Below, piece by piece: positions 1 through 25,480 of a stretch of DNA of 60,000 nt. Origin of the DNA: Chrysomallon squamiferum (Eukaryota > Mollusca > Gastropoda > Neomphalida > Peltospiridae); assembly GCA_012295275.1 (NCBI GenBank), contig CM022667.1:18449245-18509244 (forward strand), written 5' to 3'. The translations under genes were made by a program, and so were the position numbers. Positions within the stretch are counted from its first letter, which is position 1. Each line of letters begins with the position of its first letter. The notes under the pieces were generated by a model that was not told the origin of the DNA, did not search any database, and saw only the letters and a program-made list of their open reading frames with translations.

Positions 1-214
1 TTGATCTGTCCTTCCATAAACCTCAAATGAAAAGAGACAAAATTTATTTTTTTATAAGATCTTAATTTTTATCTATCTCAACTAACGCATTATTTTTAAT
101 TATAAAAAGTGCTTATACTCTTCATTATTTTTTTTATTTATATATGTTTCTTGGTTACATAATTGAGATATAATTTACAAGCATTTAACTACTTAAATGT
201 TTTATTACACAAAC

Positions 215-1746
215 CTGCTTCTTTTGTTAATGTGGCTCTCAAGTGTTTGATTGTGTCCTGTGCTTTCCGAAGTTCAAATTCCAGAACTGAAAATAAACAC
301 ATCTTATAAATACATTAAACTGATTAATTTTTCCATTGTTCCCTTAATAATTCCATGTAGATGATTAATTCATTATCAGTGATGTCAAAAAAATCTAATA
401 TAATGATGATTTGATAAAAATGAGGTTGCAAAAAAAATAGTTTCTGGCTGCTAGTAAAGATGAGTTTTCACTGAGAATTTGTCAATTATAAAAACATAAC
501 AAAGAGACATTTATTTTTATTATTAATTATTTCTGATATTGCAGAACAACTTTTTATTATTTTTGATGTTTGTACAAGAATTTTGGCATATATAAGATCA
601 TAAATTTTAAAAAAGAAATCACATTTATGTTGCCGGTTGAAAACAAAAATTGAAAAGAATTTTTAAATTTTGACCTGCAACTCGTTCATCCACCTGACGT
701 TCACCATCATCAGAGTAGCGTGCAAAGTCAAGAGAATCAAAAGTCTGGACACTAGGTGCTCGGGCTGTAAAATAATTGTATAATATCATGTGTGTATACA
801 CTCACACGGATACACATATCAAAACATCTACTGTAGATGATGAAAGTAAAATAAATAAAAATGTGTGCAATATTTATATGCTCTGCCATAAATAGGAACT
901 GTAATTACTTTTCTTCTTAAAATAAATTAGATAATACATAGACACATGCACATACACACATTGGTGTTTTAACATGTCACATAATCATGCTGTCTAAATA
1001 TATTCTTCACAATACAATTATTTACTCATTCATAAATTTACAATATTACTCTTGTTGTCAATAACTCTAGTATGTTGAACTGATCCGTTTCCGAATTAAA
1101 ACGTTACTGATTATTACTGCAGCAGTAATACACGACATCGGATATTTAATCTGTTATTTTGAAAATTTTGTATTTTAGGGTTTGTATGAAAATTTCATAT
1201 TAAAAACCTTAAGAAAATCCCAGAAACAAGTATTTATCGTAAGTACTTGAGATCTTACACAAAATCTAATCGTTGTTCACCTCGAAGGTACAAAATATAT
1301 TACAAATTAATAACTGAGTATCACACAACCGATCGAAATCAAAGACGAGTATCAGTATGTATCAAACATCTTAACAGATGTTATAAAAAATGTACTAGAA
1401 GTGATATTTCTACTACCCCAGAATCATCTGCTATATCATACATACGCAAGGTAGGCGAAGGTGGTTCTTCTTTTATTCTTTCAAAGTTTCCAGGATTGGA
1501 AAAGTAATCTCTTAGTCTAGGAAGTTCACGGCCAGATTCAACAAGTTCAGTATGCAATTCTAATGCTGTCAACAGATAATTGTCTTTTAGTAATTTTGCT
1601 GCTATTGCATCCCATGAAATGTCAGACGAAACAACTGTATCAGAAGTTTCGGTAGAATCAGGTACGAGGCATGTATCAGAATAAACGTTATCAATATGTG
1701 CTTCACCTATATCCTCTTCCTCAAATGGATTCAGTTTATCCGCCAT
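215..1746 (-). CDS. RELCH: RELCH (LisH and HEAT repeat protein, KIAA1468), 5' part
   Basis: Three 5' coding exons on the minus strand: 1446-1746 (starts ATG at 1746, ends phase 1 at a GTATGT donor), 675-764, and 215-286. Phases join cleanly (1, 1, 1) and the gene runs off the left edge. Exon 1 carries the LisH helix: the residues LLTALELHTEL followed by SGRELPRLRDYFSNPGNFE match vertebrate RELCH almost exactly. Exon 2 gives DSLDFARYSDDGERQVDE, and exon 3 starts the coiled coil with VLEFELRKAQDTIKHLRA. In vertebrates RELCH binds Rab11 and OSBP and moves cholesterol from recycling endosomes to the trans-Golgi. The C-terminal HEAT repeats are outside the window. A GTG upstream in the same frame (1758) is not needed, because ATG GCG at 1746 gives MADKLNPF, like the vertebrate N-terminus. 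Confidence 0.93.
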
Positions 1747-1758
1747 TTTGAAGATCAC

Positions 1759-1832
1759 GTGGGATATATGTACATCAATACAAATATTAATTTTAGTACT
1801 AATTTATTTTGTATAAACATTTCACATTGTTG

Positions 1833-1886
<54 letters not shown>

Positions 1887-3153
1887 AATAATAACTGAAC
1901 TGATGATATTTTTCGATCGAATTAATAATAATAAAAAAACGTATATTGTGTATGTAATCTATTCTTATTTCAATAAATTTAATTACAGCAAGTGAGCAAC
2001 AAAATATTTATTGTTATTCTTTAAATTTAGGAATAAAGACAAATTTTGTCGAACAAATTGCTTTCAAAAATGTGAACGGAAAAACTAAAAATCAGCAGTT
2101 ATAATAATAATAATAATTAAAATCATCTTCAAATAGACAATAGTCGAATTCCTTCCTCTACAAAGTTTTTTTTTGTTGTTGTTTTGGTACCTGCCTTTGT
2201 CTCTCATTATTGTGATTTCTCGTTAAAGTAAACATAATGTTGCGGTAATTAAAACTGGTACGTTCTGACATGGGGAAACGAGCTCGTTCATTTTTTTTTT
2301 TTTTTTGTAGTATCACTGCATATTCTTCTTATTATTATTATTATTATTATGGTGTTGGTTTTTGTTGTTGGTTTTTTTTTTTTTTTTTTTTTTTTTTTCC
2401 AATATCTCTTTTATTGATAGTTATCGTTTGTTTCAATTTTTTATTTCTTCATTGATTGGTATCGGTGCCAGTATTCGTTTATTTATTTTCTAATGGGCTT
2501 TGCAACTTTTGTATAGACTGGTTTAGCAATATAACGTATGTCGAAACCATATGTATGACAAATGGAAGCTTTTCAAATTTGTACAGCTAATAATATTCAG
2601 TTCATAGACATATTATTTGTTCCTTTGAATAGGTAATGACTAATATATTACATTATACAGTATTAATTCTAAATGATAAAGCAACTAAAACACCCATGCA
2701 CAGAATCCGTTTCCATTAGAATCCTAAAAGCGATATTCAGAAATGGCTAGATATGGAAAGCTTTTGATCTATATATTTAAATCTGAAAAATACCGGTACT
2801 TTTTCAGTGTATATGTTATTTCGACAAATAACTCGAGAATAATCAGTTTAAATGTTTATAAAGCAAAATAAAATAGTTTCTTATGTTAATCTTTTTTCTT
2901 ATTTCTTTACCGTATTTGGCTTTTCAAGAAAAATGTGAACAATTTGTAATATTTCAGGAAAATACCTATTCACATTGTGACATTGTCAATCAAAGTTGAT
3001 ACACTTAATAAATACCATAATAATGTTTAAAATGGCAGGTGCTCATATACTATAATATAATTTATGTTGTGTAAACATTAATATAAAAAAAATTGTTTTG
3101 TGTTTTTAGAGATAGTTAAAAGGCTAAAAAATGAGTGCTAAAATATAAGAAAA
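1759..3153. other. intergenic region between divergent RELCH and F-box genes
   Basis: No gene is visible in this stretch. It lies between the divergent starts of RELCH (minus) and the F-box gene (plus), so it should hold both promoters, though I see no unambiguous TATA box. It contains an (AAT)n microsatellite (about 1834-1892), shorter ATT runs near 2328-2350 and a 27-base T run (2372-2398). A polypyrimidine/TTTTAG acceptor-like site at about 3100-3109 could end a 5' UTR intron of the F-box gene. Confidence 0.6.
1834..1892. repeat. (AAT)n microsatellite
   Basis: An uninterrupted run of ATA/AAT triplets with a single C interruption near its right end, just upstream of RELCH exon 1. Confidence 0.95.
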
Positions 3154-4350
3154 ATGGCGACTTTATCTTCATCTACTTGGAATTCTGTACCTGAGCACAT
3201 CATTGTTCAGATCATGTCATATCTGTCTCAACACGATAGGTGTATGGCAGGTATGACTTGTAAACTCTGGCAATCATGTTTAAAATCACCACATTTATGG
3301 GAAAAATTTTCATTTTCATTTCAACTTCCTGTACATGGAAAATTGATCCATTGTTTGGAAATTCATGGACATCATATGAAATTTGTTTCAATAGATCTGG
3401 ATCAGTCAGAAGCCTTCAATAGAATAAATTCTTGCTGTGTTTTAAATAAGTTTGCAACATTAAAGGAACGAAAACTCATTGGGCTGGCAGTTCGATTCAC
3501 TGGTGAAAATCCTTTATTTTATGCTGGTTTGGAGTTTGTTGAATCATTACAAAATTTATTTATTGGACTCAGTGAAACATCTAAAACTAACACAAGTTTA
3601 AAGTATATTGATCTCAGTGGACTGACAGTTTCCTATGATGACAGTATTATGGATGTTTTATCAGAAAACAATCCACAGTTAGAATATTTGAATATTCAGA
3701 ATAACAGTCTTATCTGCAAAGTTTCTCCAGGCTCAACTGTGCGACTTGTTCAACGATGTAAACATCTGAAATACCTGTTTCTCTACCATTGCAGCATATG
3801 TGACAGAACTCTGTTTGCTTTAGCAGAACAGGGCAGAGAACCTATTGCACATCTGTCCATTATATGCAGACGTGAACAGAAATTTGGTCAAGACCTTTCA
3901 AGTGAGGCTTGGTCTAAACTTACATCATATTGTCCTAATCTGCGAGTCACTCTGGGTTTTGATCACACCTGTCCTCTACATAAGGTTACAGACATAATGA
4001 AACCAGAAATTCCTGTTGGTGTCCTAAGACTTGAAACATTCACAACCATATTTGAAGAGGTGAGGTTAGCCACCCAGTATTACAAGAACACTATAACAAA
4101 ACTGGTTTTACAGACCAGGCCATCAATAGAGCTGTCAGCAGCCATTTTGGAATTGTGTTTAAAGTCTGCCAGTTTGCAGTCTTTGTTGGTATACTGCATT
4201 TTAGATAAAGAAACAGTTGATGCTATTCTGGAAATGAAGCCTGATATGAAAGAAAGAGGATCATACATTTTAAAATGGCAACCAGAACCAGAACCATGGA
4301 TTGTTGGATATGAAGATGATTATCTTTCAGAACAGATGCTTAATATTTGA
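3154..4350 (+). CDS. F-box protein, FBXO39/FBXO33-like
   Basis: A single uninterrupted 398-residue reading frame. Residues about 8-55 form a canonical F-box (WNSVPEHIIVQIMSYLS, then MTCKLWQSCLKSPHLWEKF). The rest is leucine-rich-repeat-like, with LKYIDLSGLTV, LEYLNIQNNSL and LKYLFLYHCSI spaced along residues about 145-220. The segment WSKLTSYCPNLRVTLGF resembles a matching stretch in vertebrate FBXO39. F-box proteins are the substrate-receptor subunits of SCF (SKP1-CUL1) ubiquitin ligases; the substrate here is unknown. The start context AAAATGG is good for animal initiation. The absence of coding introns could be native or could reflect an old retrocopy. The F-box assignment is firm; the subfamily is less sure. 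Confidence 0.88.
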   Translation: MATLSSSTWNSVPEHIIVQIMSYLSQHDRCMAGMTCKLWQSCLKSPHLWEKFSFSFQLPVHGKLIHCLEIHGHHMKFVSIDLDQSEAFNRINSCCVLNKFATLKERKLIGLAVRFTGENPLFYAGLEFVESLQNLFIGLSETSKTNTSLKYIDLSGLTVSYDDSIMDVLSENNPQLEYLNIQNNSLICKVSPGSTVRLVQRCKHLKYLFLYHCSICDRTLFALAEQGREPIAHLSIICRREQKFGQDLSSEAWSKLTSYCPNLRVTLGFDHTCPLHKVTDIMKPEIPVGVLRLETFTTIFEEVRLATQYYKNTITKLVLQTRPSIELSAAILELCLKSASLQSLLVYCILDKETVDAILEMKPDMKERGSYILKWQPEPEPWIVGYEDDYLSEQMLNI

Positions 4351-7300
4351 AATCTATTATTACCTATGACAAATTTAGTTTTAAAAATCCAACATTATTT
4401 CAGTCACTCTCTGCCTAAAGAAAAAAGCCTATAAAAAGATTCATGTGACTATTTTTTTTGTTATTAAGATTAGAAAATTCCATTCCTGATATTTTCTTAT
4501 TTTCATAAACATTTGATAAAGAATGGTTGAAAAAGAATAGAACAGTGGTGAGGGTGTTCCATAAATAAACTAATTTTATAATAAATGAGCATAAGCCCAA
4601 ACTATGAATATAATAGATATCAACAGGTACTAAAGATTAATAAACCATAAATGGAAATCTCCATCAACCAAGCTAGTGAAGTGGTGAAAGTTAATTATGG
4701 GTCACCCTGTATGTGTGGGGGTGTGTGTGAATTTTTTTATTTCAATTAAATCTGCATGAACACTTTTTCTTAATTATTTTAAACGAGATAAAGTCATGTT
4801 GTAAATAAACTGTTTTGTTATCAATTTATTTTTCATGCTACCTGGATCTCTTCCTTGCCAATAAAATAAAACTAAAATAAGTGTAAATTTTCTGTGTATT
4901 TATAAAACTGTTTTGCAAATTTAATCAGTGACATATAATTGTCCAAAGTGTTGCTAAAGAAATAGCTTTAGTAGCACTGGGCTTTATTTACTGAGGACCA
5001 GTAGAGTGTACACTGATTTTTACAGAGGAGGAAAACTTACCTAATAATAAAAATATTTTCTTTGTTCAGTTATTGATTCAACCAATACATATGAACAGCA
5101 AATAAAAACAAACAACAACAACAATAAATTCAAAGATATATTTTACTAAATATACACAAGTGAAACAGATTATAATGTAATTTCCATACTGCTCAGATAT
5201 GTGTAGTTGTAAGCATACTTGATGGCTATAATTCTTTCCATTTTTTCCATTTTTAATATATTTCTCTAATGAAATAGTGTAACATGGAACCTTTCAGTAT
5301 AAAATGTGATTAAATATTGACAAAATATACACTCTTCTATAATATATATTTATCTACTTAAAAATAAAATGTACAACTATTTACAAGAAGAATTCTAATG
5401 AGAATTCGAAACTGCATATATGGTGTCCACAAAACTATCACAGGACTTTTAGAGGCCTCTGACTTAAAATATTTACTTGAAGGGTTTGTTTATAACCTAG
5501 ACATCTTGAATAATAAGAAATTCTTTAAAATATCATTTGCATAAAACTATATGTCAGCAATCTAAATATTATCTATAAAAGAAAGCTTAAACTATGTATA
5601 TATATATATATATATATATATGGTGTATGTGTGTGTGTTTGTCTTTTTACTGTAATACTGTACTACATTTGATTAATTATAATTTCTGTTAATTTTAATA
5701 ATTTTATTTTTATTGTTTATCAGATTATATATTTTTAAGTAACAGCCTATATTGAATTACGTGGTCATAGACATTATTAGTTATTTATGTTAACTATAAT
5801 TTTACATTTTGATCCTAACAAATTGTGTTACAGGATCTTATGACTAATCTCATTTTCACTCATAATATTACAAAATTTTGGATGTTATTTTGAAGAGTCA
5901 GTGTGAAAAATGAATTGCAGCTATATCACATAATAGGAATGTTGTGAAGCAAAACCTGAAGACTGTTTTAACTGTATACTTTAATGGTTTGTAAATACAC
6001 TTCCTAACAGCTAACCTTATTTGTGAAGGAAACTCCTTTATTAATAAAACAAACATTACAAGTTAACATTGAAACATTTTATACTGTAGATTTTCTAAAT
6101 ACTCTGAAGTTAACTAATGCAGATCAATTGATATCAATATAAATTTTGAAAGAAGGCACTTGAACAATGAGCATAATTTTTAATTAAAGTTTTTTAACAA
6201 GGTGAATGAAAAATAAAGATATGAAGATTTTTTATTAACACAATAATAATAAACTTTTTATATAGGTAGAAACAGAGGAAGTCCAATCAGATGTAAATGA
6301 GGTTCCTAACTGATATCTTGAACATTAGCACAGAAAATAAGATGTGTATAGAGGAAAAGAGTATGTCATATTTTAGTGTACCCAACTGCAGTAGTGCCTT
6401 CATTATATAAAATTGCTTGTATTCCCTTTTATCATTCTTACACCAAAATATTAATATTTAGTAAAACATTTGTTTTGTGTTATTCCATTCATTTTTCTAA
6501 TGTACAAAGGCATATACTGATGTATTTTAACTTTCGGATTTAACTGCTACTATCATAATAAATATAATGCACATCAATTCAAACCCAAAAATTTTCATCC
6601 TGGGGATTGCAAATTTATGAAGTTTTAAGAACAACATACTAATTCTTAAGAATAAAATCAGCATAATGTTAAAAATAAGTACTAATGTTTGGAAAACATC
6701 TTATAATCTTAAAAACATATTCATTCCAAATGGCAAATATTTAAAAAATACAAAACAAAAAAAGCCTCCAATATAATATTTGCTTGTAGAACTTTCAAAA
6801 CTGATGAAATAAAATGTTTAAATTAGTAAAAAAAAGAATAACAAAAAAATTGATATTAATAATTGACCCTGTATTTTGAATTACTTCACAATATATTCTT
6901 GAGATCAATTAGTAATGATAAACAATTTATTGCAAACAAATAAAAACAAAAATATAATGTGTTAAATTATTAAATGAATTCATTTAACAATAAGCAAATG
7001 ATGGAGGTCAGAAAATTAGGTCACATCAGTTACAATTATTTTCATAATATTACACATTACGATTTTATTTCTAAAATATTTCTAACAACTTACACTTATG
7101 AATTACAATAAACAGTACAAATACCTGTACATATTAATAAGTTGAAAAAGCACCTTTAACATTGGTCTTTTTTCACAATTATATATTTAAAACTGGCTTA
7201 TGATTTCTAAGTCTTTGCCAAGCTGATCCAATAAAAGCAATTTATTTTTAAAAAATCAAAAGCCTTCCACATAATAAAAACTGAGTTCAGTATTCCTCAA

Positions 7301-9697
7301 ACAGCATTAATCTTTATTTTTACAAAAAATTTTAGAAGACAAAATTTCAAAATTTTATGCTTTATTAAAAGAAATAAGCTTTAATACTTTCTAAATATAA
7401 CAAACCCCTCCTCCCCAAAAACAAACAAAATGAAACAAATAAAAACAAAATTAAAAATTAAATTTACATTACAAAATCATGTTATTAAATAGGTATATGT
7501 AATTATAAGAATGTATCAAAAATAAAAAAATTTCCATGCATCATATTACACATTAATTTTTATTTTGGCAAAAGAATTATTTAGAAAGAAGAAAATTAGC
7601 TGTGATGAAAATGGATAACATTTCAAGGAAAGAAGCTTTTTGTTTAGGATTTTAGTCCAGAATGATTCAATTTCTTCTTTAATGTTATTCTCTGAATGAA
7701 GAAAAATGTTATTTACATCATTTTAAATGTAATTGGTCCCCTAAAATACAAGAATTATAAATGTGCTGGGACATAAATAAAAAAAAAAAAAAAAATTATA
7801 ACATCAAAAAAAAAAAAAAATATCAGGTTTACATTTTAGTTCAGCAACAGAAAAAATCATTTTAAAAACCATTTATTTCTGAATTGTAGTTAATTTTCAA
7901 AGTACAATTTTTAGATTATGATACTGTTCAGTTAAAAGTAATCTTAATAAATAAAATAAAGTGAAAAATGCAGCAGAACATTTACTAGCAACAAAACATA
8001 TTTTATTTAAAATAATATATTTAGATATCTTTGATAACCACCAATATATATATATACAGACACACACATACATTCATTTAAAATAAAAGCATAAAATATT
8101 ATTTACACAATTAAAAAAATTATTTAAAGCAGAATTTATATCACTATTTCTTACTACTTTGTAATTTAACATGCAGAGATGATATTATGTATATTTGAAA
8201 ATTGCATTAAATAAGTGACGAACATTTTGAGCTTTTACAATATTAACAAGCCATAACATTTTACATATGTAAGTAATTATATGTTTAATGTCATAACTGC
8301 AAACATAATCTATTACTGATAGAGATTTAAAAAAAAAAAATGTTTTCTGTAATGATGTAATTATCAATGGTCTGCTACTTGTTTCAAGATCATTAAAGGC
8401 TTGCTCAGTAAGAAAATAAAATCTTTATAATCTTCATAAATTATTCATATTTAACTCCTCATAAATATATTTCATAGATATATAAATAATAAACAAAATT
8501 TTATTTCAAGTATTACGATGTACAAGAACATGTATTTCAAAAAATGCTAGATTACTAATAGCATTGTATAGTATATATGCTTTAGCTACATCTTATCAGG
8601 TACATGTATGAATTATAATCTACTTTATGAATATTTATATAATTATTATTGATTAAATTAAAGAATGTGAATAATATGAAAAATTAAAAAACTGATAATA
8701 CTTATTTTAAAAAAGAAGAAGAAATAAAACAGAATGTTAAAATGTTAGTGGGATGCTTGGAAATGGAATATAAACACCAATGTATTTTTCCATCAACATG
8801 GAGCATTCTGTAGTGTTTGTTTAACTTAAATGAAATGAATATATGCTTATTTACTTGTTAAATACTTGTTAAATCATAAACACTCAGACTTTAAGAATGA
8901 AATTATAAAAAAGTATTATTTATTATGAAACTGAATCCATTTAACCAAGCAATGTTATTATTTTATTCAAAATAACATTTTTAAAAATTCTGAAACAATT
9001 TAAAAAAATAAAGCAATGTTACTTTTATTTCAAAAAACAATAATTTCTTGAAAAATAACTTAGTTTCAATTCCTTTTATTTCAGTATATAATAAATATAA
9101 ATCCCAGTCTTAATAATTTGACACCATGGTTGGTCATTGAAATCAAAATGCATATGAAAACAGATATTACATGTGTATAAGTAAAAACGGTTTTCATTAT
9201 ATTGCATGAGATGGACACACCTAGTTTGTCAATACTATGTTTATAAAAGAAAATGTCTAACAAAACAGCATATGGAGTGCCAGAGAGCTCTCTGAAAAAA
9301 AAACCATACTTGATATTGAAGCCACAAGAAGTAAAATAAATCTGTCTGAATGGTCTACAAAAAAGTAAATCAGTTGTTCATAGTGCTAATCTGAAGAGAA
9401 TACATTAAGTACAAAGGTAAGAATGAACAAGAAATTTGTGCATTGACGTGCAATTTCTGTTAGTGTCATGTGCAGCTCCATTGTATAATCAAATGTGACG
9501 TAACAGTGTTAGAATTATTCCAGCCATTCAGCATCTATTACAACTGCCCTTCATATATTAAAATCAGACAATATAGTGTAGCTAAATTCAAAGTAGCCAA
9601 TTATAAGTATACAGTAATTGTTTCAGTAAGTAGATAGTACTGATTGTTCAGAAAACAATCAGTCGTGTTCAAATACTCACAAAAGAAAAACATCTCA
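4351..9697. other. 3' UTRs and convergent intergenic region
   Basis: No coding exon is recognisable on either strand. The F-box gene (plus) and the PPP1R16-like gene (minus) converge here, so the stretch should hold both 3' UTRs. TTTATT (minus-strand AATAAA) is too frequent to choose a cleavage site. A (TA)n run lies at about 5595-5622 and A-runs at about 7780-7820. The rest is unstructured AT-rich sequence. Confidence 0.55.
4639..4644 (+). terminator. AATAAA polyadenylation signal candidate for the F-box gene
   Basis: AATAAA lies about 290 bases after the F-box stop codon. Other AATAAA hexamers occur at 4563 and 4804, so the site actually used cannot be decided from sequence. Confidence 0.45.
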
Positions 9698-21459
<11,762 letters not shown>

Positions 21460-23156
21460 CTTGTTTAAGGTGTGTTTATTTTAATGTTAATTGATATTCA
21501 TTAATCTGTCAACAGATTTATGTTTTGTAAACTGGCCAGCAGATATGAATAGTTGTCTGTCAACTAAATTCCATTCTTAGAAATAAATCAACGGTTGTAA
21601 TGGAAACAGAACTGATGAACACACTGTTCAGATCATGGTTCAGTTGTATGTGGTGATGACCAATGGCAATTTTGCCACATCCCAAATCTGAAATATAATT
21701 TAAAAAAACAATTTTATAAAATATTAATCATTTCCTCTTTAAATTGCCCACTAGGAAGTTAATTAAAACAATAAAACTTTTATGCTTTTTAACAAGAGAA
21801 TTTAAAGATGGAACAATTAACAAAAAATAAAAATTATTTCCACTGTGTCATGGATATATTACATTTTCATTAGATTACAAGTTTTGTAAACAATAAATAT
21901 ATTGACAATATACTTACAAAGGTACAAAAATAGATATTTTTATAAAATATATAAACAAAAAGTTTTAAGATTTCAAGAAAATGAAACTGAACCAAATTTT
22001 CTGGTTAAAACTTAATAATGATTTATTATTTTTGAAATACGTGATACCTGTATGGACACCCAAGAGGACCAACATTACAGGTGTCCCCTCATCTGCAGAA
22101 CCAAAATTACAGGCAATTTCTTTTAACATATTTACAAATTTTATTCATTCTTCCACAACAAACATAAATATGTTACAAGGTCATGCAAGAAGGTGAAAAC
22201 AAAGGTCAACATATGATGAACATAAAATAAAATCCAATTATAACAATCAGGTCATGCAGCAGGTGTTTTTTTTTTTTAAATTACAGCATAATCCTAAATA
22301 GAAAATACATCGAGGAGGCACATTCTATATATAGATACAAAAATTCATGTTCAAGGTCATAATTTGAATACAAATAAGCAAACTGAAGTAATTACCAATA
22401 GTGAACTGCAGGCAACCTATTTAATTTTGTCCTGATACAACTGCAGGGAGATACACAAACAACATGCTGAATAAGATTAAATTTAGACAAAAATAATAAA
22501 ATATAAGGTTAGATTCTTTAAACGGACATATCCAACACATTTATCATGGAAGAGGCCATGTTGAACACTTAGCAAGTTAAATCAGTGGTACACAATAATC
22601 TTTGTTCTTTGTCCTGCAGTAGCAATACATCATCACAATCTTCATTTTTATCTGCTAATCATCCTGCAGGTACAAAGGTTATTGGAATCAGAGGAATGCT
22701 TTTGTCTTTAAGCAGAGAGCACCTTTTGCCAGACTGCTAATGCTAAGAGTAGGAGGCAGTGGAAGCTACAACATCAATCACTGAGAACGGAGCTGACGTG
22801 TGGCAGTGTGATGATAATACAATCAAATGAGACCTCATTTAATAATACACCTTTTCAATTCCTTATCTTCTGCTCAAGATCTTGAACTGCAAACAATACA
22901 GTAATGGGTGAGCCAGACTTTTTCATAAAGAAGTTTCCTTCCTTTAGTGCCTTATCTGGTCATGTTATCACATCATTTTTCAAAGTGGTTAATTTAGGCA
23001 AGGTGGACAGGCATCAGGAAAACATAGCAGAACAGGTCATAAGCATACAAGCACTAGATCAGATCATCCAGTTTCCTTGACAATGAACTAATGATGTGCA
23101 GTTAGGGACTCAACTTGTTTCACTTGTCAAGAATTGGGCCAGCTTGCCATCAGGAT
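21460..23156. other. PPP1R16 promoter side and 3' UTR of the upstream gene
   Basis: No coding sequence is recognised. The part just above 21459 should hold the PPP1R16 5' UTR and promoter. The part below 23157 is probably the 3' UTR of the unrecognised minus-strand gene. No transposon ends or large repeats stand out. Confidence 0.5.
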
Positions 23157-23732
23157 TCATGTAGGCTCTATCTGGTAAGCATACTGAGATGCAAAGTCAT
23201 CATAGATGTCTGCAACATTATCACTTCTCATGTATCTGTCATAGGTGGCCGCTCTTCTCAGTAGCTGTTATATAACTACATTCTAAAACTCATTTATTAA
23301 ATTCATTTGGTAACGTTGCATATCAATTATTCATCTGAAATGAAAGAAAATTTTAAAAAAATATTTCTAAAAGAACTGGCAACCTTTAAATATATTAAAC
23401 TGTATGTGTGCAATAAATGTTTGGTCTTTTCTCATTACTACTTTTTGTCTGTATTACTAGTATGTATCAATATCTATTTGATTTTGAATATGTTTACAAT
23501 CAAAAGCAGCTGAATATTTGTTTTATTTTGATGTTGGAAACATAGCAACAGCTACTGACACCAAAGAAAAATGAACAAAACAAGTGTTACCATTCATTAC
23601 TAAATTTTTTAAATTATAGAAGAAATATCATTTTTGAAATGTATACGGAAGACATGTATAACTTGACATTTTTCTATGGTTATATAAAGGGCATGAACTG
23701 TTCCAACTATTCCTCCATGGCCATTTCCGTGT

Positions 23733-23769
<37 letters not shown>

Positions 23770-25480
23770 GAAGAAGAAGAAAATTTCAGCCAATATTTGC
23801 ACAATATTAACACATCTGATTCATCACACATATACAGACTATTTTATTATCATATTATAATTTTGTCACATTTACCATTTGAATCCTGACATAATAATGA
23901 CAAACAACTTAGGCCTGATTCCAAAGTGCAAATGTACACTATTTTACACAATTTTGTAAAACTATAATTAGTTTTTACAAAAATGAAAGGAATTCCATAT
24001 ATCACTACATGTTTTTTTTTAGTGGTCAGACATGATATTGCTGTAACATGTTTGGCTGCTATAGAGACTAATCAGGTTCACAAGATTTAATTCCTGTAGT
24101 TTAAAACTAAATGGCTGATAGGTATTTTTACTTTAGTAATCCAATATGCAGATACTAAATATTACAATTTACAAAACTTCTATTTGTAATTTAAACAGTT
24201 TTTTTTAAATTAGATTTCTAAATCATAAATGAAAAATATGGCATTCAGTATATTAACTGAACAATTTTTTTAAAAACATTTATTATTTGTATCCTAGGGA
24301 TTATATTAAACATTCATTCAATCATTCATTCATTCAAAGCATTACATAAGTATAATGCTAGGCTAGACTACAGTCATGTAAACCTCTCCAGCCATTATCT
24401 TAAAATCTGAATTATATAATAAAGTCTACAAAAATGTATTTAATTTTTCCTTGCATAAAATTCTTAAATGACTTGCACTGATGTCTTAGAAAATGAACTG
24501 AACCTGCTAAGCAGATCAACTACACAATATGGTAATTACCAACTTCAACAGTACATTTTTTTTTAAATAAGTAAATACCACAGCCAGTGAGTGAGAAATA
24601 AGAACTTTTCTAATGGGTAGTCACTAATGCATATAGGTATAGTGTTATTTGACCAACTGTCCAGAATTAAAATTTAGAAAGCAAAATAAAGGAGTCTTTA
24701 TTCATATAGAGTGGTACCTTGACTCACAAGTTTAATCTATTCCATGACCAAGCTCATATCTCAATTTGCTTATAAATCAAATCAATTTTCCCAACTGAAA
24801 TTAATTGAAATACCATTAATCCATTCCAGCCCCTGAAAAACCACACCTTTTTTTTTTTGTAACTTCTTTTTAAATAAGAAAAATGTATTTATAAATGACA
24901 AAATAAAAGAGAATAAAAAGCAATAAATTTGATTTTGTGTAGTGTATTTATCTTGGAAATCAGACAAATTATTTTAATGCCTTTGGCCAGAGTTACAGCC
25001 TTTATCAACTCCTTCATCTTCAGTATGGTACATATCGTAGAAGTACTATGCTCATACTGCCTAGCCAAGTCAACTACGTGCACACCTTGCTAATTTTTTT
25101 CTATGAATTCAAGCTTTAATTCAATGGACACCATCCACTTCTTCTCAGCACTGTCCTTTGCACTCACTTTCAATTATAACTTTCACAAAGATCCAAGACC
25201 TGAAAAAAGAAAATTGGCAAAATACTGCACAACACAACAGAGATTTTGGGTGAACAAGTGGGGAACACTTAATTTTGCTGTGAAAAATGGAATTCTGAAA
25301 CTGAACACATTTGACTCCAAATGTTCATTCAGTTTTATTGTTATCTCCTAACCAACAAACAAGCACGTCCTTAATGTCACTTTTTGTTCTTTCTATAGAT
25401 GCTTGGCTCTGTGGACGCCTGAATGTTCTTTGATCAATCATCAATTGTGGCACATTAATTTCAGGAATTATACATATTTC
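23157..25480 (-). CDS. unrecognised gene, two 3' coding exons
   Basis: Two minus-strand exons join in phase 0: 25361-25480 (40 codons; acceptor TTACAG, donor GTTTGT) and 23157-23264 (35 codons plus stop; acceptor TATAACAG). The first reads as protein with PEINVPQLMIDQRTFRRPQ and ASIERTKSDIKDVL. The second gives LLRRAATYDRYMRSD and VADIYDDFASQYAYQI before TGA. Residue composition and matched phases argue for real coding sequence, but I do not recognise the family. Upstream coding exons were not found; they may lie between 25481 and 31470. A Tigger-like remnant lies in the intron. The exon join is inference from splice sites. Confidence 0.5.
24708..25215 (-). mobile_element. degenerate Tigger (pogo/Tc1-mariner) element
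   Basis: The left end AGAGTGGTACCTTGACTCAC, followed by CTCATATCTCAATTTGCTTA, resembles the ends of Tigger/pogo elements. On the minus strand an N-terminal helix-turn-helix fragment of a transposase is readable: IELKLEFIEKN, an in-frame stop at about 25090, then VVDLARQYEHSTSTICTILK and an AKGIKII block. The catalytic DDE domain and the second terminal repeat are missing. It is a dead remnant within an intron; the right boundary is approximate. Confidence 0.75.
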
